Shown one piece after another: positions 39,173 to 50,249 of a DNA stretch of 64,000 nucleotides. How positions within the stretch are numbered: the first letter of the stretch is position 1; every line of letters begins with the position of its first letter. The notes under the pieces are model-generated. The model did no database searches and was not told the origin of the DNA. It was given only the letters and a program-made list of their open reading frames with translations. The translations under genes were made by a program, and so were the position numbers. Source of the DNA: Chaenocephalus aceratus (Eukaryota; Chordata; Actinopteri; Perciformes; Channichthyidae); contig JAMFTG010000303.1 in assembly GCA_023974075.1 (NCBI GenBank), positions 62,001 to 126,000 on the forward strand. Direction: 5' to 3'.

Positions 39173-39599
39173 CTGTTCTAAACAGTTTAAAAGTGTCAGA
39201 CATAGGCCGCGGCCGCCTTGTTGCAATTGCACTGGTTTCAGTGGCTTCAATTTGTTTTATATCGTCAGCCACAATGACTAACATTATGAAACCAAATAAA
39301 TGCACGTGATTGTTGCGTAACAATATGATAACGTTCTGTTTCTAATAAGTCACGTTTTTTGGGAGGGGCGGAGGACCATCTAATTAATGTGTCTACATGA
39401 ATATAATTAAATGGAGTGAACGGCATAATTTAGGCATTGTATTTCCTGGATTAGGCTACCTTCGTTTTAAAATATACTATCCAAATTTCACATCTGAAAT
39501 GGCCAACAATTACCACTTTAAACGCCACAGGTTAGGCTACTTGATTATTATTATTATTATGTAATTATTAACATCCAACGCTTTTTGAGCCAAATACGC

Positions 39600-39830
39600 A
39601 ACTGTTATCCTTGGGGTCGATTTGACCCATTCAATGTTTAACGTATCTAAAAAAATGGTTCACATTATTTTTTTTGCTTAGTATGTCATGACTTTTCCTA
39701 ATTCAGTGAGGACTAATGGGTAAACATAACATTAACATGAAGATCTTTTTTTTTAAATGTCCTGTATGCACTTTGTACGCATCAGTGTTCCTTAGGGTCA
39801 ATTTGACACCAGGCTGTTTTAGTAGTATAA
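39600..39830. repeat. Possible piggyBac-like MITE remnants
   Basis: ggggtcgatttgaccc at 39613 and agggtcaatttgac at 39797 are direct rather than inverted, so an intact element is not present. Confidence 0.3.
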
Positions 39831-40179
39831 CACATATACACATTTCAACATTTTACACATATTTGTGTTGATTGTGTAGGATGATATTGAGGTGACTATT
39901 ACATGCACATGTATCATTGTAAAACAAAACTACCCTCTGATTTAGTTATTGGTGCTTTAACAACATCAAAAAGATCTTACTTTAACATGTTATTTCAATC
40001 AGTGAGATTGTCTGGTGATTTATACATGTTTCAGTCACATAATAGGAATTCTGGATGTATAAAGGGTCTGTAGGGGGAAGGCTGGGGTAATGTTTTATTT
40101 AAATGGTCAAGATACCTAAAGCACCAGAGACATACATTTTGGCTAACATTTGGAATATGAACATTTTCTTCATTTCATA

Positions 40180-40262
40180 CCTTTATTTATACAGATAAAA
40201 TCCCATTGAGATCATTGATCTCTTTTCCAAGGGAGACCTGCTCAAGTAGTTCCACATGAAAC
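40180..40262 (-). mobile_element. LINE 3' tail (reverse)
   Basis: The string tatttatacagataaaatcc followed by cattgagatcattgatctct is a very common fish LINE/SINE 3' end in reverse orientation. No upstream coding part is present. Confidence 0.5.
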
Positions 40263-41437
40263 ATAAAACATAAATAGAACAACAAAAGGACATCATACAG
40301 CATCATTTACAAAATTATCCACATAAACAGGTACCAATAGCTTCCGATTGACTAGCATCCAACCGAGCTTTTCTTGAGTTTTAAAAAACGGAATCTTAGA
40401 CATCAATAGATCGATCACCTAACCCTTAATATAACCACTCGACCCAACCCTTTCAGAACCGATGAGGAAATTATTCTGAGTATTGACTGTCAACTGACAG
40501 AAAAATCAAAACCAGAACTACTGAGGTTACATACTGGAAATCTTTAATCTAACCACTCGGGCCTTCTTACCTAAAACCTTAAACAAAGTCAGCAACCTAC
40601 CCACCAAACTTAACCTCTGTGGACCTCCTACCTTATAAAGCTCTTTATCAAACCTTTACCCTCTTGGGCCCTCCGGGGTCCCGCTAGAGGGCAACAGGTT
40701 AGGAAAGCCGGTCTAGACAGATCTAGGGAGGATTACAAGGTAGACACTTCGTACCTCCTGAAACCTTTCATCCATTCTAAATAGGAATTATCCAAAGTCA
40801 ATTCATAAAAACCAATCTAGGATCTACAATACATAAATACCCCTCAACTCCAGTACCTTCGGTTCCTCCTCGTCTGAACCATTTAATACATCTTATATGC
40901 AATTACTTGATTTCTCCTCTGATAGACTCACACAATATAGCAGATGGCACAGAACAAGGAACTCTCGGACTTCCAAATCCTAACCAGAACGATCTTTGGT
41001 CTCCTCCGGACTCACCACAATCAGCAAACAATAACATATACGATTCATGGTCCAAATACCGCCTTTCCTTATCTGAACCGAACCAAAAACTGGATTATCC
41101 TCTCCATAAATAATATTATTAACATTATGAATGAAAAGGACGATACAAAGAGACATTGGACTGTTATCCCTGTACATGGAAAAGGAGGATGTTGTGGAAG
41201 GTTGCTCATTCATTGAAATGAATGATGGAAAGCTAAGGTTTCATTTTGAAATATGATGATTGTGTGTTTTGTATTGTTTTTCCCTATACTTTTAGGAGGT
41301 AGGATTACTATGATGTGAATCCATTAGTTTGGGCTCGATTGAAAGGCCATGGAGTTCCTTTCTTTGAGGGCTCTTTTATGTTAATATTATAAACATGTAA
41401 ATTGTGTATTTTTATAATAAAATATGTTTTAAAAAGG
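40263..41437. other. Intergenic, nothing recognised
   Basis: C/A-biased region with no recognisable domain; short frames at 40907-41216 match nothing known to me. Confidence 0.35.
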
Positions 41438-41671
41438 GAGTGCGGTCGTTTTTCCACCAGAAGGTTGTGGGTTCGATCCCAGCCCGTGCAGCCAACATGT
41501 CGATGTATCCTTGGGCAAGATACTGAACCCTGAGTTGCTCCCGATGGCCAACGGTGTGTGAATGTTAGGTCCTAGAGTAAGGTGCACTGCTCTGTGTGAA
41601 TGACATGTAGCATGTAAAGCGCTTTGAGGGGTCGTAAAGACTGGATAAAGCGCTATATAAGTACAGTCCAT
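41438..41671 (+). mobile_element. tRNA-derived SINE / L2-tail element
   Basis: gtgggttcgatcccagcc (B box), then tccttgggcaagatactgaa, ttgctcccgatggc, gtgtgtgaatg and aaagcgctttgaggggtcg with a final tatataagtacagtccattt. These are the successive landmarks of fish V-SINE/L2-tail elements. The A box region is degraded, so the 5' end is probably truncated. Confidence 0.82.
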
Positions 41672-41915
41672 TTATTAGTATTATTGTGTTTTTTTAATAT
41701 GCAGTCTTCCACAACACATCTGCCTTTGGAGGATGGGGTGATTTCCACCAATGCTGTCTGTCTGGTAAGTTTCATATTGTCTAATAAGTATACTATCAAT
41801 TATGTTGATTTGGATGATTTTAATTGTCTGAACTCCACACGGGTTATGGCTGCTCACAGCGTGACTGGGCTTGGGTCATCTAGCAGGGGGGAGACACGAC
41901 CATCCCTTCCTTCTG

Positions 41916-42293
41916 CTGAACTTAAAAAGATAGTTTGTCTGCGCTTCTGGCGATTTCCTCGGAGGACGGGACCCAGCAGCTTCGACTGAAGGCAGTCTCC
42001 AACTGCTAAATGTACGAGCGTTGTTCGGTAAAGTTAGCCGACATGGGAATCTTCCACAGCGCAAACTCATGCCGGGACAAAATAAAGAAACTAAAGCAGG
42101 ACTACAAAAAAATAAAAGCCCAAAACAACAAGAGTGGGCGGAAGACCAGTAAATGGTACGATCGATTGGATGCTCTGCTCGGCCACAGACCCTCATTCTC
42201 CGGCTCAGCATCGACCATCGATTCGGGCGCGCTGGTGTGGGAGGCCGCTGAAACGGCGGATTCAGTGGCCTGTGAATTGTATGACGACGACGG
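41916..42293 (+). pseudogene. Myb/SANT-like DNA-binding domain relic (Harbinger-associated type)
   Basis: YERCSVKLADMG, SCRDKIKKLKQDYKKIKAQN and WYDRLDALLGHRP follow the third-helix and linker pattern of Myb/SANT-like domains found with Harbinger transposons and in MSANTD-type proteins. The expected first helix is at 41930-42005 (LRLKAVSNC) but the frame has TAA directly before the tyrosine at 42013. The exon ends at a GTAAAA donor (42297). A possible small exon, 41702-41764, with AG and GTAAGT borders, lies upstream. A decayed copy is more likely than a working gene. Confidence 0.6.
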
Positions 42294-43073
42294 AGGTAAA
42301 ATAAAATACATGCACTGCACTGTTTTAATCTGCACAACAGGTTCAGGTTATTTATTTGTACCCGTAGGTAGATTCTGTTTGCAGAGAAAAATACAAGGGT
42401 TCCATCCTGACACTAAAAACAAACACAGACAACAGACACATCTCTAATAAAGGACTAGTAAAAGTACAACTATACCCTGCTCAACCAAATCTCAAAAATA
42501 TTTAAAAAACATTTTAAGAAGGAAAACACTAGTACAAACATGGACATTCACAATTCAAAATGAATAAATAAATAAAAATGTGTAGTCCAACACTCTCAGA
42601 TGGACTTGTATTTGCTCAGTAGGTCGAGCTAGCCATGCTAGGCTGTTACGTATTGCGCCGAGGCTTCGGAGCGCGTGTCGAGTAATCCCCGAAGCTTTTT
42701 GTGAAGCCTGTATCGAGGCTTGTATCGTTTTGGGCCAGTGACGTCATCGATGACAAACGAAGCCTCGCTGCCTGTTGACACCACGTGACTGCTTCAGGAA
42801 GCGCTTCAGATCTTGGCACGAGCTTCTGACAGATAAAAACCCATGGGATTCGATTCAAGATGTGTGAACCTTGTGAGGAGAACACTTGTCGTTTGCCAGT
42901 TTTAGTTGTACGATATTTTTGCAACTCAATGTCTTTATTAATTATAACAATGCCTGCATACTTTCAGATGCCACGTCTTAAATCGTCCCGCCCAGGCTTC
43001 GAGTTCCCAGGCTTCAAAGCTACGCACGGCTGAGACACATAATGTCGGTGTCATTGTCTCTGTTTTTAAATAG
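42294..43073. other. Intergenic, possible transposon end, no gene seen
   Basis: 42655-42830 is rich in gaggcttcg/cgaagc motifs with a cagtgacgtcatcgatgac palindrome, reminiscent of fish hAT ends, but no termini could be fixed. A first exon of the downstream SGNH module could start at ATG 42968 (speculative). Confidence 0.35.
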
Positions 43074-45598
43074 CCGCCGGCGGTACAGGTGACCGCCATA
43101 GAGAGCAGAAATGGCCAATTTCGTCCCTGACCGGACGACAACACAAATTGGTCGTACCAGCCGAGTCTCCAGACAAGGAAGTATGAATTGTTTTCAGATT
43201 TTGTTAACAGAGTCTGGGTAATTATTAGTGATTTTCATTTGAAATAATGTCTTCTGTTGTTACAGTTTGTCCTCCTTGTTGGAGCTTCACATCTCCGTTC
43301 CATCGTCGATGGAATTGTGAAGATGCCAGAGGGAAGGTTTTCCTTTGGTGCCATGTGCACACCGGGGGCATGCGCAACCCAGCTGCGAACCGAGGCAGCC
43401 AATGCTGTGCTGCCTAGGACACCAGATGCAGTCTGTGTGATGGCTCCCAGCAACAACCTGACATCCAGCAGGACCATCACTGAAGCAGGAGAGGGTTTTG
43501 GAAAGCTCCTTGCGACTGCCTGCCTGGCCTAACGTAAGCTTATTTTGTATTGTATTTATTATAGTTCTTATAATATTACTAGGGCTGTCAAGTTAACGCG
43601 TTAATAACGCGTTAACGCAAAAAAAAATGAACGCCACTAATTATTTTAACGCGATTAACGCATGTGTATTTTTTTTCCTCGGCCGCCCCGTAGTTTCAGA
43701 GCGCATCGAGTTTAAAATACCATCTACAAGCTGATGCTGACAGCCCCGCTCCTGCCGCCCGCTTGTGGCAGACCACACTTCCACGCTCACCGGCAGGCAC
43801 CGACTGGCCATCGGGAGGACCGGGAGGGTGTGTGTGTGTGTGTGGCCCGAGCGAGCGAGAGAGAGACCTTACGTGCATTACCGTACCGCAGTGTGAACGC
43901 GGCTATTGTTGTTGTTAGCATCTGGTGCTAGCTAGCTGCGCTAACGGATATAAGGAGCTGTTTAAATGAAAACAGAGGAGCGCTCTATCCACACAACTGC
44001 GCCGAGCACTTGACTTGATGCAGGAAGCAGACAGCGGGACATAGGAGGAGAAGTCAGCACACTCATGATTGCAGCAACATGATTGCAGCGTCCAGGCAGC
44101 TCCCGTTCGAGCATATGCCTTGAGTTGCACATAGCTCCAACGATCACACACACACACACACACACACACCATTTGTATTGTATTATTGTATGAGAGGTTC
44201 CAGGTTGTTGTGTTTAATATTCATGAGAATATTTGTCATTGTTCAAATGATAATAAACATTAGCATAAAGCATATTTGTCCACTCATATGTTGATAAGAG
44301 TATTACAAACTTGAAAAATATTCCTCTAAGGTACATTTAGAACAGATAGTAAAATGTGCGATTAATCGCGATTACATATTTTAATCGACTGACAGCCCTA
44401 AATATTACGTTTTGTATTCTTATCCATGTGGTTGTATGTTTATGTATTTCTGAAAAATGTACATTTTTATCAACAAATTGTGAAAAATAGCGTACTTTTG
44501 TAGTTGACAACTGTAACTTTGATTAGGTTTTTGCCTTGGACTTCGTCCCGCGCCTTACCGTTGACCCTGACTACCAAGACATGATGCGTCAGGAATTTCG
44601 TCGTGTTGTGGCACGTATGAGTATGTTTAGGTTCCGTACCGTAAATCATTTTTATCGTTTTCCTGGTTTTCATTATTTATTTATTTTAAAGAGCAAAATG
44701 TAATATCTGTGTGGATATGTTAGTAATTGATGTTGTTGGTTTTTTTAGGCGTGAAGTACACACCAATTGCAGAGTACTTCCCTTCGAAAGATCTTGACCT
44801 GTGGAGCAGAGATGGCGTGAGTGACATGGCAAACGGAAACGTTTTCTCTGTATACTTCTTTGTAGTTGAAATTCCAAGTTCCGTTCTTGAAAAAACATAT
44901 TGAATGTTATGTGCTATTTGTAAATGTATTTGTATTTGCTGGTTTTTGCAGGTGCACTTGAGTGACAGTGCGGGAATGCCAATCCTGGTCGATTCGATCT
45001 GGAACGCAGCATACATGCAACTTGTTCCAGCCGAGCCGACGCCATCTCCTGTTGTCCACAGAAGATCACCGCCTGCCAGGAGAGTCACTCCAAGGGTGAT
45101 TGTCAAAGGAGAGGTTGCCAAATCACCGCAACCGGATCCTTCCAAGTGGACCGTTATCGGCCAGGGCAGGAAGGTGATTGTGTGGTTGACGTCTTTCAGT
45201 AAGAGTGATGTTCCCTGAGCAGTGTGCCTTGATAACGGTGGAAGAGTACCCGTTTGATTAACACAAGCTATGCTATGTATCTTTACAGAGGAGCCCACAC
45301 GATGAACCTGAGCAGTCCATTGATGCACTTAAACCAGCAGGGACTGTTCAGCAGGAGGTCGGTCAACTCTGTATTATGCTTTGAAAGCATTGGGGTATGT
45401 TTATTGCAGTTTATATGTTCATCTTTTTCCCTTTTTCTAAAACAGTGTTTCTTCATTTTCATTCCACAGGAATTGGAGGAGAGTTATCTTCCACTGACAC
45501 CTGCGTGGTTCAGCAGTGCAGTGTTGGTTGAGATGGACAACATGAGTCCATCCCATCTCCCTGGCCCTGATGAGTCCATCCCATCTCCCTGGCCCTGA
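43074..45598 (+). pseudogene. SGNH-hydrolase module of a composite Helitron-type gene, decayed
   Basis: Exons with good splice sites: 43074-43180, 43266-43533, 44527-44620, 44749-44816, 44952-45173, 45289-45357 and from 45470. They translate to [16 protein letters not shown], then [37 protein letters not shown] and DGVHLSDSAGM. This is the SGNH/GDSL pattern: block I near GAS, an Asn in SNN, and the DxxH box in DGVHLS. Exon 2 has lost a few bases near 43520, giving TAA before its donor. The last exon runs into a 28-bp minisatellite and stops at 45598. A hAT MITE sits in the intron after 43533. Similar SGNH modules occur at the start of large Helitron-associated proteins in teleosts; that link is from family knowledge. 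Confidence 0.65.
43580..44400. mobile_element. hAT MITE, copy B, with 8-bp target duplication
   Basis: Ends tagggctgtca and ctgacagcccta, flanked by AATATTAC at 43572-43579 and 44401-44408. Same family as 21167-21963 in the opposite orientation. It lies between two SGNH exons, so it does not itself break the coding frame. Confidence 0.92.
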
Positions 45599-45765
45599 TG
45601 AGTCCATCCCATCTCCCTGGCCCTGATGAGTCCATCCCATCTCCCTGGCCCTGATGAGTCCATCCCATCTCCCTGGCCCTGATGAGTGCATCCCATCTCC
45701 CTGGCCCTGATGAGTGCATCCCATCTCCCTGGCCCTGATGAGTCCATCCCATCTCCCTGGCCCTG
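45542..45765 (+). repeat. 28-bp minisatellite, 8 units, inside a coding exon
   Basis: Eight units of atgagtccatcccatctccc plus tggccctg; units 6 and 7 have gtgc for gtcc. 28 is not a multiple of three, so each unit shifts the frame and the third phase meets TGA. On the minus strand the array is open in all three frames, which makes spurious proteins. Confidence 0.95.
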
Positions 45766-46314
45766 ATGAGAGCACACCGCCGGGTCCACACGGCAAAAGG
45801 TCATACAGTGACTTTGTGTCTGGAGATGTGGTTGAGGGGGATCTCATTGATGAGGGTGTGCACACCACTCTAAAATGCGGACTGGAAAGGATGTGTACTA
45901 ACTGACACATGCTTTCTGACAATGAATGGCGGCACATGTGCCATCATAGGTCAAGGTGGACACTACGCAGCGGTCGACTCCCATGCACGCAGTGCGTCTG
46001 GGATGCGCGATGGCGAGGGGCGTCGTGTTGTTTTGTATTTCAGAGGCCTTGAACACGTGTTTGAAGACATATGGACATTTGCAGCGTTCCTCAAGAAGTG
46101 TCAAAAACAGTTTGAGATCGCTGGTGTCCGAGTCACTCAAACAGGCCCAAGAGAAAACAGTGATCTGTCTTTGGCTCCAAGAGTGACTCCCAAACCGACA
46201 GAGACTGATGTGGGTGGTAGTTCAGCGATGCAGTCCACACTTGGCTGCACCAACATTCAGATGGTGCAAAGCGTAAGAGTCGTGAGCGATCTTCTGCTTG
46301 CAAAAAATTAAAAA
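45766..46314 (+). pseudogene. Papain-like (UL36/C76-type) protease remnant of the composite gene
   Basis: After the minisatellite, SDFVSGDVVEGDLIDEGVHT and GLERMCTN continue, then after a frameshift near 45900 TCFLTMNGGTCAIIGQGGHY, AAVDSHARSASGM and VVLYFRGLEHVFEDIWTF. The DSHAR segment, with an Asp-Ser-His box, resembles the C-terminal half of cysteine peptidases found in fish Helitron-associated proteins. The N-terminal half with the catalytic Cys is missing. The family name is tentative; the order of the blocks is what I see. Confidence 0.5.
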
Positions 46315-46317
46315 AGC

Positions 46318-46860
46318 GTGATGTTAATTCAGACGTTGCTTTTGTCAAAGAAGCAACAAGTGGACGACTGCAGTTTAATCCTCTTACCAATCAACTTGCT
46401 CTGTGTGACCAGTCACATGTGCAGTCAGAGGAAGTAGATGTGGTGTCTACACACATTGGTTTGTTCGGGGCTCCATGTCTCAATGACCAAACAGAGGGTG
46501 ACGGAAACTGTTTCTTCAGAGCAGCGAGTCGAGCTGTGTGTGGTACACAAAGGCACCACACGATGATGAGGCGTGCAGTGGTTCATCAGATGCAGAGCAG
46601 AGCTGTGACTTGTGAGCGTACTTTGACCTCCTCCATGTCAGAACACCTCAGCTCATCCAAAATGCGTGAGGTTGGCAGTTGGGCAACAGAATTAGAGATT
46701 CAAGCAGCAGCAGGTTGGGAGTTAATATATTCACATATCGTGATCCACGCTGGCTAACATATAGCTGCGAGAACGGGCAGTCGTCTAGTCAGGGGTTTAT
46801 CTGGAAAACTGCAACGGTACCCATTATGAGACTGCTGTGTGAAACAACCTAATCTGCAGA
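46318..46860 (+). pseudogene. OTU-family deubiquitinase-like domain 1, frameshifted
   Basis: The frame carries LFGAPCLNDQTEGDGNCFFR, the OTU catalytic box with Asp and Cys (DGNCFF), then MMRRAVVHQM, and WATELEIQAAA. After a shift near 46711 it continues NIFTYRDPRWLTYSC, and after another near 46800 it reaches NGTHYET with the catalytic His. All three catalytic positions are visible, but the frame is broken at least twice. Such OTU domains are known in animal Helitron proteins. Confidence 0.7.
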
Positions 46861-47520
46861 GTTGTTATGGGTGTTGCAAAGTGGACACTTCTTGTCCAAG
46901 ACTGTACAATGTCAGACGGACAACTAGAGGCAAAAGGAGGGTTACGGAACAAACGCGTGGTGCATCGTCTGCTGGGGACACAGAGTGTGTGGAAAAGAGT
47001 GATGTAAGTAAAATCACTGTTGAATTGAATCCTCTGTGCAATGAAGTGGCAAAAACACTTTGCACAAAGTTTAATCTAGACTTTGAAGAGCAGGATGTAC
47101 AGGGACCTACAGTAACTGGGTCCCTAGGTGTGGTCTGTAAGACCGAAAAAATAAAAGAGGACGCTAATAGTTTCTTCGGAGCGGTAGCTCATGTTCTCGG
47201 TGGTTCTCAGAAGAGCCATCGAAAGATTAGACTGTTGTAAAGCATATGATGAATCACGCGGAACAAACTAAAGTAGTTGGGGATCGGCTTCAATTTCAGG
47301 CTACATTGAGAAGTCTCAGATGAAGTATGGAGGACGTTGTGCCACAGATGTAGAAATCCAAGGGACAGCAAATGCTCTTGGACATTTTTATCTGCAGGGG
47401 GGAAAATGGCTCAAATACACTTGTAATTGTGCAATGCTTTCAAAAGAAAGAATATACTTGAAACATTGTGATAAAAATCATTTTGAGCCAGTGGTTTGTA
47501 TCATGCCTTATGATGAACAA
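46861..47520 (+). pseudogene. OTU-like domain 2 with Cys replaced by Ser, frameshifted
   Basis: Starts after the linker KQPNLQSCYG. The catalytic box reads DANSFFGAVAHVLGG, i.e. Ser where OTU proteases have Cys. Then RKIRL, and after a frameshift at about 47232 VVKHMMNHAEQTKVVGD, and after another at about 47318 MKYGGRCATDVEIQGTANAL and KHCDKNHFEPVVC. The pattern duplicates domain 1, so this is a second, probably catalytically dead OTU copy upstream of the Helitron part. Confidence 0.65.
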
Positions 47521-48763
47521 ACGTGCTTTAAAGTGTGCACAGTGGGTGGTTTGCTAGAGACACGGTGTATGCGTAGCAGTGTTGGTATCTGTACTGGGAA
47601 GGGTGGGGTTAAAGATAATACAGAGAGTGTTGCAAACAGCCGCAGTAGGTACTGTCGTTCAACATATTTACAAAAGAGATACATGTCACAAATTAAACAG
47701 CATTATAAAGATAACACAGGGTACCAGGAAAAGATTAGGGATGCGTCCATGAACAAGTATAGTGATGCAGATTATCAAGAGAGAGTGAGAGTCGGTCGTA
47801 GAGAAAGGTATTGTGATGATGATGATTACAAACACAGAGCAATTGGACATACTCAGGTTCGATACCATGAAGACCCATTTCATAGTCAGATGATAAAGGA
47901 TTCAAGTGAAAGAATATATAGACTAAAGGTTTTACACAGAGAGAAAGTTATGGCATTTAACAAACGTAAATATAGGCAAAATGCATTGCATAGAAAGAAG
48001 GTGAAATCCATGTGTTCAAAAAGGAATCACGGTAATCCAGATTATAAGAAGCGAGGAGCAGCTAGCAACAAAGTGAAGAGGCAACACATGCAGAGAAATA
48101 GAGCGCTATTTGATAATGTAATGGAGCAGTTTTTGGCCAAAGTTAAGAATGGACCAGTTTTGGCATGTAGCTGCTGCGAGAGGCTGTTATTTGAATATCA
48201 GGCCTTGCAGTGTAAAAAAGAGAAATATAAGGATCAAGAACGAGCTAATAAATGCATCGGAGAAACATATTTACACACATGTGCTGATGACTGTGAAGTA
48301 CCCTGTGTTGGGATTGGAATTGGGAGAGGGCAGCTTTGGATCTGCAGCAGCTGTGATAAGAAACTTAAGAGAGGTGTGACGCCACCTGAACGTGCTCTAA
48401 ATAATTTGGCAGTACACCCCACTCCCCCAGAAGTGGCTTGTTTGAGCAGAGAGCAGCATTTAATTTCCGAAAATATAGCATTTATGAAGATTGTGGGATT
48501 GCCCAAAGGTGGGCAAAATGGAGAACACGGACCTGTGACGTGTGTTCCAGCCAATATCGTCCAAACTACCAATTTGCTCCCCCACTCAAATATGGAAGGT
48601 TCCATCTTGCGGATAAAGTTAAAGCGTAAATCGACGTACGCAGGTCATTATGCATTTCAATTTGTAGACCCAATGCGCATAAAGCGTTCATTGAGATATT
48701 TAAAAAGAAGGAATAAGCACTATAGGGATATTAAATTTAATAAAAGTTGGTATAACGAGTTTC
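47320..48763 (+). CDS. Helitron protein N-terminal part, cut by an LTR retrotransposon
   Basis: Open for about 480 residues. After the OTU end there is a basic segment with repeated Y..(D/N)..YQEK/R(I/V) units about 20 residues apart (roughly residues 120-260). A Cys-rich zinc-binding-like region follows (ACSCCERLLFE, HTCADDCEVPC, LWICSSCDKKL). Then come ISENIAFMKIVGLPKGGQNG, HGPVTCVPANIVQTTNLLP and EGSILRIKLKRKSTYAGHY, which are conserved in the region before the Rep domain of fish Helitrons. The frame stops being Helitron at 48763, exactly where the Gypsy 5' LTR starts. No Rep or helicase domain is present in the window, so rolling-circle function is lost here. Confidence 0.8.
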
Positions 48764-49194
48764 TGTCACAGTTTGCTTTCTCACTCACCTATTTTCTGCA
48801 TTAACTTTCCTTAGTCACCTGGTAGTCACACCCTGTCTCTCTCTCACTCTGTTGCACCCATCAGCTCCATTAGTATTTAGGCCCACTTCACCTTCACCTC
48901 AGTGCCAGATCGTACTTTGCAGCATGCCAGTCTTTCCCGCATTACCGTCCAGATTGCTCTCCCGGTTTCGACCCTGCCTGTCCCTGACCAGCCTGCCTCG
49001 CCTGCTCCCTGACCCGTTCTGTACCTGCGACTCCCGTCCTGCTTTCTCCTGGAACCCTCGCCTGTCCCCGACCAGCCCTTTGCCTACTATCTGCCGTTTT
49101 GTCTCCTACCAGCCTATTGCCTTCAATAAAGCTGATTACCGACTATCCCTGGTTTCCCGTGTTCTGCATTTTGGTCCTCAGCTCGTTTGTGACA
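48764..49194 (+). repeat. 5' LTR of the Gypsy element
   Basis: TGTCACA..TGTGACA ends; AATAAA at about 49126 (caataaagctg) fits its polyadenylation signal. Starts right inside the Helitron frame. Confidence 0.95.
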
Positions 49195-49211
49195 GAACGA
49201 TCTGGCCAGAA

Positions 49212-50249
49212 ATGGACCAAGCAAACACCGGGTCTCCTAGAGACCGCTTTGAAAGGGTTGAGGATGCCATCCAAAGACAGGAGGTCACGATAGCTACCTT
49301 AGCTACCGAGACCCACCAGGCAACCTCAACCCAGGGACAAATGCTGGATTACCTTACCTCCCAGATGCAACAGATGGTCGCCACGGTACAACGGCTAACT
49401 GCTACCATGGCTGCTACCGCCCCTCCGCCCGCAGCTCCGATGCTCGCTCCAGCCCTTGGCCCGACGGGATACGCTCCGGAGCCTCGTGTGGGAACGCCGG
49501 AACGCTACGCTGGTGAGCCGGAGGGATGCAGTCCTTTTCTCACAAACTGTTCCATATTGTTTTCACTGCAGCCACACACCTTCGCCTCCGAGGCGGCTCG
49601 GGTAGATTTCACCATTAATCATCTGACGGGAAGAGCCCGGTTATGGGGAACTGCAGAGTGGGAGCAGCAGACGTCAGCCTGCGCCTCTTTTGTTGCATTT
49701 TCCGCGGAGATGCGGAAGGTGTTCGGTTCCGTTCGTCTGGGTCCCGACACTGCCGGGGGGCTGCTGAGTTTGAGCCAGGGTTCCGGCACGGTGGTGGATT
49801 ACGCTATTGACTTCCGCACCAGCAGCCGCCACAGCAGCTGGAACGAGCCGGCGCAGTGTGACGCATTTCTGAGAGGATTAGCGGATTATATGAGAGATGA
49901 GCTGGTTTCCTATGATCTCCCTGCTTCCTTGGATGGGTTGATTGAGCTCACCTCTCGGATTGACAGACGAATCCAGACCCGGAGAGGAGAGCAACAGACG
50001 CGAGCGGCGGGCCGCTGCTCGCGACAACAACTTCCGGTTTCTGGGAGATTTCGACTTCCGGTTTTGGCGGAGAATTCCCATTCCTACTCTGACTCACGGT
50101 ACGGGGAGGTTGAGCCCATGCAAGTGGGTCGTACCAGTCTTACCTCTGAGGAGAGGGAGTTACGTCGAAGAGGTAATCTTTGCCTTTACTGTGGTCAGGC
50201 TGGACATATGGTTTCCCGTTGTCCGGTAAAAGGCAGAGCTCATCAGTAA
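49212..50249 (+). CDS. Gag of Gypsy element
   Basis: 345 residues from the ATG at 49212, 17 bp after the LTR. The frame is open further upstream through the LTR, but that part would be untranslated leader. The protein has a coiled N-terminal part, a retrotransposon capsid-like middle ([25 protein letters not shown]) and a CCHC zinc knuckle [14 protein letters not shown] near the C-terminus for RNA binding. No stop or shift, consistent with a recent insertion. Confidence 0.9.
   Translation: MDQANTGSPRDRFERVEDAIQRQEVTIATLATETHQATSTQGQMLDYLTSQMQQMVATVQRLTATMAATAPPPAAPMLAPALGPTGYAPEPRVGTPERYAGEPEGCSPFLTNCSILFSLQPHTFASEAARVDFTINHLTGRARLWGTAEWEQQTSACASFVAFSAEMRKVFGSVRLGPDTAGGLLSLSQGSGTVVDYAIDFRTSSRHSSWNEPAQCDAFLRGLADYMRDELVSYDLPASLDGLIELTSRIDRRIQTRRGEQQTRAAGRCSRQQLPVSGRFRLPVLAENSHSYSDSRYGEVEPMQVGRTSLTSEERELRRRGNLCLYCGQAGHMVSRCPVKGRAHQ

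Noticed and set aside
38956..39309. 117-residue hydrophobic protein
   Set aside because: The frame crosses a TATA-like site and donor/acceptor motifs and is shared with a transposon 5' block at 56079; more likely noncoding.
45542..45765. CRISPR array
   Set aside because: Repeats are contiguous with no spacers, and this is a vertebrate genome.
45437..45937. Minus-strand repeat proteins with GQGDGMDSSGPGRW-type units
   Set aside because: The 28-bp minisatellite unit has no stop in any minus frame, so open frames are expected by chance; the plus strand carries the gene.
48852..49211. Gag protein starting inside the 5' LTR
   Set aside because: The frame is open by chance through the LTR; the same frame exists in the 3' LTR (53927-54352) where there is no gag. 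The ATG at 49212 follows the LTR and leader.
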